Shown in pieces: positions 1 through 11,740 of a DNA stretch of 64,000 nt. The translations under genes were made by a program, and so were the position numbers. The DNA is from Galerina marginata (Eukaryota; Basidiomycota; Agaricomycetes; Agaricales; Galerinaceae): NCBI GenBank assembly GCA_023014335.1, contig JAECYW010000007.1, positions 2,976,001 through 3,040,000 on the forward strand, given 5' to 3'. The notes under the pieces were generated by a model. That model made no database searches. It worked only from the letters and a program-made list of their open reading frames with translations, and was not told the DNA's origin. How positions within the stretch are numbered: the stretch's first letter is position 1; each line of letters opens with the position of its first letter.

Positions 1-2400
1 AACTACGGCTAACTCCCAAGATGGCGGCAATGGGAAGGAAAGGAATGTAATCTCTCTCAGAATGGACGTAGGAGCCGCTCGCTTAGCGCGAAATTGCGAA
101 CCACACACAGTTGTATAAAGTCGCCCGCTCGTATTGATATTGAGCGTAGTCTTTGGGCTTCGAGCTCAGACACCTATAACTAGCAGTTTCGATATTGCGG
201 TAACATAAATTGACATGATAGGCGAACATCAGTGACTGGAAGCTTACATTAAGTAATGATTACTCTGTCACCATCTACCTACCCTTTAACATTGTCAGAA
301 CGAACGGGTGAGAAGAGTAAAGAACGAACCTCAGTGACAGTCTTGCGCCCGTACTCCTCCATGTAGCCGAATAGGCAGCGAATCGACCTTCTGTACTTGG
401 TTAAGACGTTTCTGGCATTCCTTGATCACCTAACAAGAATCGCGATGAGACGTCAAAAAATTGGTGAAAGAAAAATAGCTTAAGCCTTAAACAAACCTCC
501 TGCGAACGGAAGTGTAACTGCAAGTCGTTGAAAGATCGGATTGCTGATTTCGTTATCCCGGATACTGTCCTGAACACACAGAACGTGAATATATGCGCCT
601 TAAATCGACAAGAACACAAAGATGACCCAAAAGCTGCATTATCTCGTTCATCAACCCTTCTCCTTTTTCATCGCCTCCACCCCCCCACCCTCCTTGGGCG
701 TCCCAGCATCGTTAATTTCCTGCTATTTAACCAGCCCTGTCAGCCATCACCGGTTCTTCTGCTCGTTTACCTGCCCCATCAGGCCCACCGCCTGGTCTAC
801 CACTTCGCGTCCTGTCCCGTGTTCCTCAGTATCGGCTCCGTTGCGTATCTTCCTCGAGATGCTGTTTGACAGTAGTACCCGTCCCTCCAAGAAACCGTGC
901 CTCCGAGACACGTGTTTTATTCGGGTTTTGGCAACGACAGGTCAGCCTCAGAAGAATGAGTTGGTCGGCACGCTCTGGTCGACGCCGAGGGAATGGGGTG
1001 CTATCTTGTGGACTCTAGGACGCAGCAGCTGCGATGGCAGGCCAGGATACGCCCCAGGACCTACGAAAAATGATCATGAAGGAACGGGGAAGATAGGAAA
1101 GAGAAAGCGTACAAGTTGGCCCTGTGTGTTCGCATTCAGCGACGAATCAGCGTTCTAAGTCGGATCCCCCCAGCGATGCTGGGTTCAAACTCATGCTGAG
1201 GAGGAAGAAATCGCGTAAGCGCATGAAATGGTGGCAAAACCGATAACACATACCTGTGACCTTTATTCCCGTTCCTCCGAGTCGCTTAAGTTCCATCATC
1301 CGTTACTTCTTTGGGTATCTGCACCCGATAGACGCGACGGGATGCTAGCTTGGCGATGAAGCTGACAAATTTGTCTACAGTCTCCGAGAGCAGCCCGTAT
1401 GAGGGCGATCCTGAGAGGAAAGCAGGTCCTAGGCGCCATGGAGGTTCAGCGGTGTTCAAGTACAGCTAGGACCTGCAGAAATCATGAGCAAGGCTCAACG
1501 ATCGAGAGGGAAAAGGCTGACTTACATACATTTCGTTCTCTCGATGAGGTCTGGTCAAATAGCCTAGGGGGACGAAAGGATGGGTTATTGCGAGAAACAG
1601 TCACATAATTGAGTGTACGCACCGCATACTAACCTCGAGCATTCCCCGCTGATTCCTTTTCGTCGATGATCTTGCCAGCTACATAAACGATCATTCTTGG
1701 CGACCTGGTCGCTGAGTCGAGGTTCGCAGGCTTTGTTTTGGTGTCTGAATCGTCCAAGGCAGTTTTATTTGGCTTAAACTGCCGCGTAGTCGTTGCAGTT
1801 GTCGATGTTTTACGGTGTCGCACGAGAGGGATTGCGGTGGAGGGAAAAAAAGGGCGAAATAATCACAAATCAGGAGCCGGGAAACGCCGACATCCCATCC
1901 CCGAGATAAGATCATCTCGGTCCTTGGCATTTCATATTTTCTAATCATCGTGGGACAGTATAGATGACGGGTTGATCATGAGGTTGGATAATTTCCTCTG
2001 TCATTAACATTCGTCCTCCTTTTTCTATCTCTATCGTGTTCCCGCTGCTGTGCTTTATGTTACCATCTCTTTAGGCATATAAGTATTTTCGTAGCTGCTC
2101 GTCTGGCTTCTCTATGCATGAGTAGAGGTATGCGTCTCATCATCTGATAATTTTCGTTCGTTTCGTCACGTAGTTGATTATTTTCTGCCTTGATTCTTGC
2201 AGGTTCACGCACCGTTCTGAATGGACGGAAGATTAACGAGCTCTAGGCTTCTGAAGCCACGATCTTTCTGTCCCTTCAAAATTGATTTCTCTCTATCTTC
2301 CTTCGGTCTTACTCACTGGCGTCAATCATGACTCTTCTTGCTAGACTGCCTGATGACTGGCGTCTTGCTAGGCTCCAGATCGAGCCCCTTAAAACGATGC
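1..2400. other. No supported gene
   Basis: I find no convincing coding region here. The longest open frame (622-1158, plus) is compositionally unremarkable, shows no domain I recognise and has no splice-supported extension. Bases about 400-700 resemble bases about 24,900-25,110: both share an 'aatatatgcgcct' core followed by a purine-rich stretch. They are probably diverged copies of one dispersed repeat. Confidence 0.4.
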
Positions 2401-2415
2401 GCATCCCCTCCTTAG

Positions 2416-3495
2416 GTTATCAGTACCTGGCTTGAAGACATATCCAATGATTCACCTTTGGCTGCTGATTCAGTCTCACTTCCTGATCTCACTGCTGCTC
2501 TCCCCCTCTACCACGTCGAGGCTTATCGTGGTTCGTATTCGTTTGATGTTGTGTTTAACATCGTTTCAACTGATGACGCGCAGAGTCTCCTTGACGAATA
2601 GTGGTGGCTCATGAAAATCCAGTTATTCGACGCAGTCGCCAGCGGAAGCAGTGCCATCGCTCGTTTCGGCGGCTACACTACCACAGCGACGAGGCCCTCG
2701 ATCGAGGATCGACTGGACCGATATCTGTGGCAGCGTCTACGATGATTTATATTGTCATCTCCATCACGTCCAAGCTGCCTGTAAGTCCCTTTACTTCTTG
2801 GTTCTGATACGGAGATGAACCTCCATTATGGTGTATGCAGATCTTATGACCGGAAACTTAAAGCAAGGCCGCCAATCAAATCATCTGTCCGATTTCTTCG
2901 TTAACTTCCGTCCTGAAGTTTTCTGTAAGGGCAGATATCGGCTGACCGACGTCGACGGGTGTTAAGACCTGATATTCATTGTCGTCGCAGTCTCAATGGA
3001 ATGGGGTCTATTTGAACGATGTTATCACTGTCAGTGACATATACGAAAACGGTTTACGCAATCTTTCTCTATTCGGGATGAATTCTATTGTACGTCCATT
3101 TCTTGTTCTCTACTTTCATTATTGCTCGTCAGCCCTTCTCCTTCGTCTCTGCCTCCGTCCCCGCCTCCTTAGACGCCTTAACATTGTCAATCACCAGCGG
3201 CTTCATCAGTGTTGCTTCTCCTCTCCCCTGGTCCTGCTAGCATCATGCATCACGCGTGGTTTACGCGTCTTCAATGTCATCTATTGTTGGAATAAATTGG
3301 GCAAACCCGAATCCGAGCTGCGCGCCTATTTAGGGTTAGCGACGCCACTGCTTTCCGATCTGTACGTCTTGTCTCGTTTACTTTACTTCATGTACGGACT
3401 GACTAGCTACATGTATATAAACCTACGTACCATTCCAGTATCATTAGTCCGTTATCCGTTCGTCACCCGCCTATCTACGTTCAATATCTATTGCA
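2416..3495 (+). pseudogene. Possible decayed multi-exon gene, unknown product
   Basis: Several short stretches look coding but do not join into one clean frame. One open frame begins near 2416 and runs to a stop near 2600; it is rich in acidic and Ser residues. Good splice-like signals follow at 2781-2840 and 2925-2990 (GTAAG donors, CAG acceptors, 60-66 nt). Phases do not agree across all junctions, and in-frame stops occur near 2600 and in the segment after 3132. I read this as a decayed gene or a chance pattern. I do not recognise a family. Confidence 0.2.
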
Positions 3496-3847
3496 GTAGA
3501 AAAAATGCCATCGTATCCGTCCTCTTGAGCCTTTTCCGAACCCGCAGGGATTTCCTATACAATAAGCAGTGCGGTGCCATTTAGTGAGACGGTCGTCCAG
3601 TCCCGATTTCAACGTCAGCTTCAGTTTGAGATTCGAAATGAGGGCTCCGAATGGCAATACCGTGGGGACGAGGTAAAGGCGAGGTGGAGCGGTCACTGGG
3701 AACCCGATGCGGGTTGGAGTTGGAATGAGATGTGGGCATTTGAGCCTCACAACGAGAAAAACTGCCTTCGGATGGCTACTATGTTGGGAACTCGCGTCAA
3801 ATACAACAAAAAAGTCCATAAATTGCGTATTGGAACAAGGAAGGAAG

Positions 3848-5322
3848 TTATGAAAAAATGAGGCTACTATGAAACTGGGTATAGTCGCCGGCCAGATAGA
3901 AACACAAAGGCGAGATCATTGAGATAAAGATTAAGAAATTGGATATCCATATTACGAAGGCAATAACGCCAATATACATTCCCAAAAAAGCCATTATAGC
4001 CATGAATAACAAGTTATTAATTTTTTGAAAAGTGTCCAAGAGAATGGCGATGACGCCAGTGACAAGGAAGGCAACTGTCAGACCACCAGTGAAAATACAA
4101 ACGTGCATGGCGATGTGGATACAGAGGTGAACAAATGTTTTAGCTTGGAAGCAACCACAGGTTAGCAAGGCAGGGAAGTAAGAGGTGAACAGACTCACCA
4201 CGCCTGATATATCGATTGGAGGGGAAATCCGGGGAAAAGAACGGATCATCCGCAGAGAATAATGGGGGAAGTATACCGGAAATCTGGCCACGAGCGGCGT
4301 AAAAAATCCCTGACCGCGATAGGAGCGAAATGGCAAGTAGTCGCAGGAGTAGAAGAACACAGATCACACCGACGGCAATGCAGAGGACCATTACTTCAAA
4401 TAGAAAATACTTCAGAGACACGTTCAAGGCTTTGCCAATGATTGGGTGGTCTGTATCTGGTTCGGTGTAGGCAAATGTTGGATCCCGCCAGGCCTGCCCG
4501 ACGAACCGCTTCCAGGAAATAGTCCACATTACTGAAAGTGCGATGCCGGCGGTATACAACGTCCCGATGCTAACTGCGGGGACACCTGAGTGATCAGAGA
4601 TGCAGAAGCCTATAGTGGGACTTACGGGAATAGACATTTTGCCGTCGATCCACAGAAAAGAAGGACGGCCACAGATTCTCCGAGCTTGATTCATATAAAC
4701 TTAGACAGTAAAATCTGTGTAACAAACCATTAGATTGGTCAGACTCATAATCGGTGAAGAGAATACTAACTAACATTGAAGTCGCGACAACTCCAAGCAT
4801 CCAATCAGTCCAAGTCGCGGCAGTCGACAGGCCAAGGTAACCAAACGTGGCTTTTGAAACGCCAAACGCGATGACTGACGAGCAGACGAGAACACGATAA
4901 GTCGTGATAGGAAGATGATTCGAGTAAGGATCTGGGATCCGTTCTTGCGACTGGTAATCCGGACAGGGTATGCAAATTTTGGCAAGGAGGAACCATATCA
5001 CGTCCATGCAATCTGGCTCGAATAACCATGACAAGTAGCGGGGCGAGCGCGCACCGGAGTCGTAAGGATTAACGACGAATAAACTGCACAATTTTTTCAA
5101 ATTGTTGAGCTTGATCAAAGGAGAGAGAAAGCGCAGAACGTACATTAGAAAAATTACAGTCCCGCCTATCCATTCGAACGTCGTAGACAAATACTGTGCG
5201 CTGCCCTTCTGCGCTGATATCGCCTTCGCGGTCCCTAGACCTATTGTTGTCGACAAGACTATCAACCGGTAGGGAGTAACCTTGGGATGCCATAGAATTT
5301 CGTCGTCCTCAGAATCGGACAT
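3848..5322 (-). CDS. Multi-pass membrane protein, unknown family (copy 1 of divergent pair)
   Basis: A spliced minus-strand gene starts at the ATG at 5322 (MSDSEDDEILWHPKVTPYR) and ends at the stop at 3848. Exons are separated by short introns: one donor GTACGT lies after the first hydrophobic segment, others precede the 'GTLYTAGIA' exon, and one precedes the last exon, which begins near 4142 (AKTFVHLCIHIA). About seven or eight hydrophobic helices can be counted, and no catalytic motif is visible. The paralogue on the opposite strand (5627-7092) preserves the same exon order and hydrophobic pattern. Alignable motifs include 'LPITTYR', 'KATFGYLG', 'TAATWTDW', 'LYTAGIA' and 'RLLAIS'. Conservation confined to exons supports a real gene. 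The function is unknown; a plasma-membrane or endomembrane protein is inferred from hydrophobicity only. The exon 2/3 boundary near 4970-5000 is uncertain because the frame reads through a possible short intron. Confidence 0.65.
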
Positions 5323-5626
5323 GATGTGGGCGGCGTTTGAGAAGCAAACGTCGGCGGTTTACCCTTTTGTCGTCGTGAAAACGACATCCTGGGTGATGCC
5401 CTGTAGGCTGTGGTTACCGCTGAGGACCACTTTCGGTTTAACAAAAACCGGAGGTCACACCACGTGCCGTTACCGTCTGGTTCAAATATCCGGCAGCGCT
5501 GCCGAAAACGATCTTCAGCGGAAACCATCATGGTTTCTTTCGAAATGTCCTCCATCTCGCATAAGAATTCAACTATATTCTAGGGCATAAGGACCTCTCA
5601 AATTCGTCCAGAATATTCACTCTATC
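5323..5626. promoter_or_regulatory. Shared intergenic region of a head-to-head gene pair
   Basis: About 300 bp separate the two divergent ATGs at 5322 (minus) and 5627 (plus), so both promoters must lie here or overlap the genes. I see no clear TATA box. The arrangement implies a bidirectional promoter, which is an inference. Confidence 0.4.
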
Positions 5627-7092
5627 ATGGCCGAACCCCAGAGCCTTGATATCCCGTGCTACCCCAAGATCACGCCCTACCGTTTGACAGTGCTGGCGAC
5701 GACGATAGGTCTGGGTACTACAAAAACAGTATCAGCACAGGTGGGTAGTACATTCATGCCGACGACTCTAGAGTGGGTCAGCGGAACGGTGATTTTCTTG
5801 GTGTAAGTTCTTCCCTACCTCTCTCAATCGCGCTTAACGAAAATCTCGCAGGTTCTTCCTTGTCAGTCCGTATGACTGTGGTGCGGACGCACCGAAATAT
5901 TTGACTTGGTTATTTGAACCAGATCTTATGGACCTGATATGGTACATGTCTAGCCGATAACTCTTCTCCACTCCCCGTCCAGATTACTCGTCAGGCGAAC
6001 GAGTCATGCCTTACACATGGCAACCTTCCAATCACGACATATCGCATTCTCGTTTCTTCCTCTGTAATGGCTTTTGGTATCTCCAAAGCTACGTTCGGTT
6101 ACCTTGGCATTTCGACTGCAGCGACATGGACAGATTGGGCCCTCGGAGTCGTCGCTACATCATTGTAAGTACCCTCTATACCCATACCAATCCAACTAAC
6201 ACGTCGGTCTGAAGGTTCTACTGTTTAGGCTTATGCGAGACCAACTCCTCGATTTATCCGTCTTTTTTTGTTCATAACCAGCGTCCGTATATTTCTTCCG
6301 GTAAGCCTTCGCATGGGCGCTGCATCCAAGTCATCGTGTTGACTAACTGTACCCGCAGTTGCCGTACCTGCTGTTCGGACGGCGACATTGTACACGGCAG
6401 GAATCGCAAGTTCTACAATGTGGGTTATCTATTGGGCAAATATCTTAAGCCGCGTCTGGCCTTATTCGACGAACTCCCCGACCAAAGCAGATTCACGTCA
6501 CCCAATCATCGAAAATGCTGTCGGCCACGCTTTCAATTGCTTCATAATTGAATTTGTGGTGCTTGCTATTGCCTTTGGGGTAGCGGGCCTCGCCATGATT
6601 TTGCGACTCGTTGCCATTTCCATGTCAAGAGCGGGGATATTCAACGCGATTCGAAGACGATTAGTCGGTACCCTCCTCCCGTCGTTTTCAGATGATGAGC
6701 CATTCCTGTTCCCGGCTTTTTTGCAAAGTCGATATGTCCGCTGGAGTCAGTGCGTCTTATTCTTTCCACCTTCAAATCCTGACGAATCATTCCCCCTAGT
6801 CAAGACATTCTTCCGCCTCTGTATTCATATTACCCTCCACTTTTGTGCTTTCACCGCTTGTTTAACAATTTCAGTGCTCGTCACCGGGATTGTCACATTT
6901 CTTTATGACACTATTACCGGGGTGGATAACGTGCTCATCATGGTTGGGTTTAGCATTCCGGCAATCCCTGCGAGCCTTCTGGCTTTGGTTCTGTACCTCG
7001 TTGACTGTGCCATCGTTATTTCACTGGTTAGTCCTTTCTTTATGTACTACGACTCTAGCCGATTTCCTGGTACCCTTATTTCCCCGTGGTAA
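5627..7092 (+). CDS. Multi-pass membrane protein, paralogue of the 3848-5322 gene (possible frameshift)
   Basis: Starts at the ATG at 5627 (MAEPQSLDIPCYPKITPYR) and ends at the TAA closing the frame at 7092. The first intron (GTAAGT donor after 'VIFLV', CGCAG acceptor near 5851) restores a frame matching the minus-strand paralogue (VSPYDCG...WLFEPD). Later introns fall before 'FYCLGLCE' and before 'VAVPAVRTATLYTAGIA', and one splits 'YVRWSQ' from 'VKTFFRLCIHI'. Between about 5935 and 6030 the copy has one extra base relative to its paralogue, and no splice choice I can find keeps the frame. This copy may therefore be a recent pseudogene, or my intron there is wrong. Hydrophobic segments match the paralogue, and no enzymatic motif is visible. 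Confidence 0.5.
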
Positions 7093-7309
7093 TACTTTGA
7101 CATTTAAAAAGACGTTCGCCTTGCGTTGTGACTCGAATGTTTCGAAAGTTTTACGAGCTGCACTAGACGACTTGGAGGATTTCGTACCTGTGGTTTTGTT
7201 TTGACCCTGATGAGTGAAAGTATGGCTCACTTGACGGCTTACCATCCTTCTTCCATAATACGCCCTATTTAATTTTTTGGGGGTACTCAATAAAGACGAC
7301 TGAACAGGT

Positions 7310-8830
7310 GGTGGCACTTACCTGTGCGCGAAGAAGCGTCACGCGAAGTAGGCGAAGGAGCGCCTTCCGACTGAGTGGTTCAATATCATCGTATGAGAAA
7401 TGAATACCTGGAAGGCACGAAGCCTGAGCAAGTAGCGGAAGAGACTCACCAGCGCAATGTTATGGGTGCAGCTTAAGGCGGATGTTCGCCGGAAGGAGGG
7501 TTTGAGACAACAGCTTTTGTCTCAGGACTTAAAGAGCGTGCGGTGAAGGCGTTTGTAGGCTTGGAAAAGGCTGTTGGCGAGAGGGAACCAACGCCTGGAA
7601 GCACGAGCTGACGAAACCGGTCGAAAATTCAATGCAAACGATGTTGTGAAGTAGGATTCAAAAAAGACAACCGGAAGAGACCTCCAGCCTAGAGCATAAG
7701 CAGAGATCCTCCCGTCGTTGTACAAACCCCAGGGGTACAGACTTGTGGCCAGGAGGAATAATTTGGCGTGGCTGGCGAACGAGGTCCGGCGGGAGAGCGC
7801 ATGTTAAACCCACGATATTCGACTGCTATCCAACGATTTAAGTCGAATAGTGAGGCAAAAAAGTAGAGCTTTCCAATAGAAAGGCGAGAATTTGCGCAGA
7901 GAGAAAGAGCTCAAAGGATGTCGCAGTGCGATAGCGCGGACAATTCCATCGGCGAGGCAAGATCATTTACGAAGGACGTATTGACGGTGGGATTAATTGA
8001 GCCAAAAGTCATCAGAGAGATGTGAGAACGTCAGTCAAGGCCTTCGATTAGGACGACAGGCCGAGGAAACCAAGAAGGGAGTGGGAAGGAGGTGGATAGA
8101 GCCAGTTGGGAATTCAGAAGCCGATGGAGAGCAGTGCGCAATAATGAAGGATTGCAGTAAAGATCTTCACCAAGTGGACAACGAGTGGCATTCCAGTGGT
8201 TATATCGATCGTCAAGGTAATCCGAGCAGTGTGCTGCGCTCTCGGGAGGGTAGATGCGTTCATGTAGGGTATGAGAGGAATGAAGCAAGGAGGCGTAATG
8301 TTTGAGATAAGATTGCGACCTGATCATTGTGGGAATTATAAAGTCGGCCTTCGGCATTATCGCATCGCTGTTGACGCGTTGACGTGTTGACAGGCTGAAT
8401 CTTTTCCTCTTCCCGTCACTGTCAGTCCGTCTCCCAGTCCTCCTGTGCTCGTGTTGCTGGTGCTTTATCTTTTGCTATGGTGGATACTAAGCAAACGCGC
8501 ACCTTATTTCTTCACGACCTTTGTTCGTTCCTTGGATGCTAGTTGACAATTGTCTATCTACATTCTGGCAAGGCAGACGCGTCTTTCTGGATGTACAGAC
8601 CATTGGCGAGCTCTACGTGTCGAGATGCGCGACATTTCTCTCCCTTAGGTCGCGATTTTTTCTTTCCTAAGATACGCTCAGTGAACCCCAGCAAATCCGG
8701 CCAAACACTCTCCAAGCCCTCTCCTCGACATGCGGTACATACATAGTTAAAGTTACCGCCTGTTCAGTTTCCCTGTTTAATTTATTGTCCTACCATTTAC
8801 GTTGATTATCATACCTACAGTTTGACATTA
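7310..8830 (+). repeat. R repeat, copy 1 (degenerate)
   Basis: First copy of a dispersed repeat found about ten times in the window. Landmarks are 'gtgggattaattgag' at 7989, the core near 8182 ('gagtggcat' then 'gatcg'), 'gagataagattgcgacc' near 8305, 'gctatggtggat' near 8476 and 'agacgcgtctttctggatgtac' homology near 8576. Every landmark recurs in the same order in other copies at 11.7-13.4, 19.6-20.1, 25.6-26.2, 29.2-29.7, 34.3 plus 42.5, 44.0-44.7 and 51.7-52.4 kb. Splice-like signals inside suggest it derives from a multi-exon gene, but this copy has no usable frame. Confidence 0.6.
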
Positions 8831-9687
8831 CATCCCTGGAACAGGCCACAGCCGCCCAATTGCAACGACAACCCGCCTCGTACACACAGTTTTACGGAGG
8901 CCCATTATATTGTGCCTTTCTCCTGCTACTCGTACCTGCGAACGTGCAACACCTGGAATGGAATTTGGTAAATTCCGCCCTGGATTCATCTCTACTAAAG
9001 ATCCTTTCTACCCCTGGTTCCTTTGTTCTTCTTCCCTGTGACTTTTACCTTCGGTTCATTTTCATTCAACTTGGAATCAATGGAATGCCGTCTGGACCGG
9101 TACACCTCAATTATGATGTGCCCCTTTACGTTTTCCGCATTCCCACTTTCCTTCCAGAACCTGTCGGATATTCGGGCGCGTGGCGCGCATCGACGCATTC
9201 CTCCTGTCGTTTTATTATCTGAACCTTTCAGAACACCTCTTATACACGATGTTCGAACAATTTTGAACGAATTTAGGTACAACTCGGATAAGTTTTTCTT
9301 TGCAATTAACATTACATATCATGGAATATGCGCGTTTATCTACTTTTTTTTGTGAATATGTCACTAATATTCTACAGGAGTCCATGGGTCTCAAGCCCTA
9401 AATACCGGACCTGACCGGACTTTCAAGCACAAGTATGACAACTTGAACTGACGGATTGCTTGATCGTCATGCCTCCAGTATTCGGCTCGCGATTTCTCCC
9501 GCGCTTTGCTTTGTTGGACCCGGTGAGCCTTATAAAAAGGCAAAGAGATAACGCTTTCTACCCAAAAAAAACCCTTGCCTTATACCCTAGGCTCGTCACC
9601 GCTCACAAACTTAGCTACTCGTTCACATTTCAACATTTCAACTTGATACAAGGTGTGTAGGGCGTCTATTTTTTCCTATATCCTCTG
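8831..9687. other. No supported gene
   Basis: Overlapping open frames on both strands (8860-9222 plus, 8995-9312 minus, 9023-9355 plus) have no recognisable domain and no splice support. A T-rich tract and a GTATAAA-like sequence lie upstream of the gene that begins at 9688. I see nothing else. Confidence 0.4.
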
Positions 9688-11275
9688 ATGATGTTCAGTA
9701 TCATGAGTGGAATTAGCAAGCAAGGGAAAGCCACACTTCCTCACCTTCCTGACTTCATCTTGGAAAAGATCGGCGGGGAGGCACTAGGTACGTGGCGGCG
9801 CGCCCTTCGAAAAAAAAGTTTGTCTTCCTCCTTACCTTAATCTAGTTGCCACTGGAGTCCAGTTCGGATTCCACGGCCCCGAGAAGTGGACGAAGAAGGA
9901 AGGCGCTTCCAATCGAATCCAGGACGATGGCGCCACCTGCCCTAGTCAGTCGTACATCACTCAAGACCTAAAGGCCCAGATCCTCGCTGGCAACTATCAG
10001 GCGCTCACGAACGCGCGCAACGCCGCGCAGAATGACCTCCAGGCCAATCTCACGACGATCAACAACGCGACGGACAAAAACGTGGGATTCGTAACGGTCA
10101 TTAATCAATCGAATGGCCAGGAGTACAAGATGTGTGCTAGTGATTCCGGTTGGATTTGGTCATACACCACTTCCATTAGTTCTCAGACTGTGGATGCGAA
10201 TGGGGCAGGGACAATCCAGACTCAATGTGTCGTCCAGATTGGAACGTACTCTGCAACCGGAAAGATTCTTGGCCTCTCCTATCAAGCATTCAATGTTCCG
10301 ACTTTCCTTACCGCTCTAGCAGCGAGTGTCATGGCCGCTCTCGTCGTAGGTTTCTTTATCAGGAACCTCATCTTAGGCGCTATCTACGAGGCGGCCCTGG
10401 ATGCTGCCGTCAGCGCTGCCGCCGCTGAGGCAGTTGCTGGCGGATTCATGGTCAGTGCGGCGGCTGCATCCATCGCTGCGACCATCCTTGCGGTTTTAGG
10501 CGCTGGAGTGGTCGCAGTCATTGTTGCCGTCGCGGTCTACTACTTGTCCGACTTTTTGCATCGCTCGTACGGCGTGACGATCTCTGTCTACAACTGGGAT
10601 GCCAAAAACGCTTGGGATATCTCGAATTGGTACGCCGATAACGCCGTTGTGGCCCAGAACAATACTGCCAGCGGGCCTTGGAGAGCAGTCAACCTTCTTC
10701 CTGTACAAAGTGGGTTGTTTTCCCATTTATTCTGCGAGATGTTTCGCTGAGATTTTTCTTGCGTTCGTAGATTCGGTACCTGGGCCGTTAGGTCCAATCC
10801 CAGCCGCCAACCCAGTTGCACAGTACTGTGACTACGCTTTCGAAAATGGTGTGTAAATTTCCAGAGCTGTTCCAAAGGCATCTCTTATTCGGATTATATG
10901 TTCTCTGTTTAGATGACGAATGGCTCAAGGGCCTCGGCGTCGCCATGCAAGTCACCTCGGCCAATGGCTGTAAGTCGTCAACTTGATCTGACAGTTTCAT
11001 CGACTCCTCTGACTCGCATTGTTGGCGAAACAGCTTTCTACTTTGGCTACATCGTTCACCGCTTCGCGTCCAATGTCATTGGTCTTAGCTCCAATACTTC
11101 GGCGAGTATCGGTGACTGGTATAAAAACGAAAACTCTTTCCGTCCCAGTGGATCATACGCCTACACCGGATCGATTGACAACACTAATATCTCGGTCACT
11201 ATCATCACTACCTCGCTCAATTCCGACCGTGCCTACAACTTTGAAGTGCATATCGGCCTCGCTCAGAGCACTTAG
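9688..11275 (+). CDS. Five-exon gene: protein with alanine-rich hydrophobic core, unknown function
   Basis: Exons: 9688 (or in-frame ATG 9703)-9787, 9846-10709, 10771-10848, 10913-10969, 11034-11275. All four introns (58-64 nt) are GT-AG, and together they give one frame of 441 aa from 9703 (446 from 9688). There is no obvious signal peptide. Residues roughly 180-264 form a long Ala/Val/Ile/Gly-rich stretch able to make two or three membrane helices (for example 'AAASIAATILAVLGAGVV'). It is flanked by polar, Asn/Tyr/Trp-rich, probably beta-structured regions ('VYNWDAKNAWDISNWYADNA' follows the core). The C-terminal exons look like a second beta-rich region. This soluble-hydrophobic-soluble layout could fit a membrane-inserting protein, but I cannot place it in a family and see no catalytic residues. 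Base composition is more GC-rich than the surrounding repeats, as expected of a maintained gene. Confidence 0.7.
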
Positions 11276-11740
11276 GATTGTTCGAAAAGGGAAGGAATAG
11301 TTGTTCGTAGAAAGTAGGGCGGCAGGCAGCTTTATGTCAGAAATATATACAAAAATTTCCCCTCTTTTTACTTGTCCGACATGATACCCATATTTGAATA
11401 AACCTCGACAGTCCTTGTCTAGTTTATTATTGATGTATATTCGGTCGTTGGTGGGTAGCTAAATCTATCATCGGACTCATCATCGGATTTGTAATAAGTA
11501 CCATTTTGTAAACAGTGCGCTACTACTATGTGCAATCGTGAGCGCTGAGTCAAGAGCAAGTTCATGGTCAATGAGTGAAGACGTGGCGTACCATGAATCA
11601 AAGAGCGTATTATAATACCTTAAATAATATTGATGTATCCTCCGGCATATTCGTCGGCTGCGCCACCGTTGTTTCACTAGTAAGTCTCCTTGTTCATGTA
11701 TTGTCTACTCGAGCCAATTTCCCGGTACCCAGCACCCATA
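11276..11740. other. Intergenic, 3' flank of the hydrophobic-core gene
   Basis: An AT-rich stretch follows the stop, with 'ttgaataaacc' near 11,395 that could serve as a polyadenylation signal. I see no gene. Confidence 0.35.

Noticed and set aside
622..1158. 178-codon plus-strand frame
   Set aside because: No recognisable domain, no splice context, and composition like the surrounding non-coding DNA.
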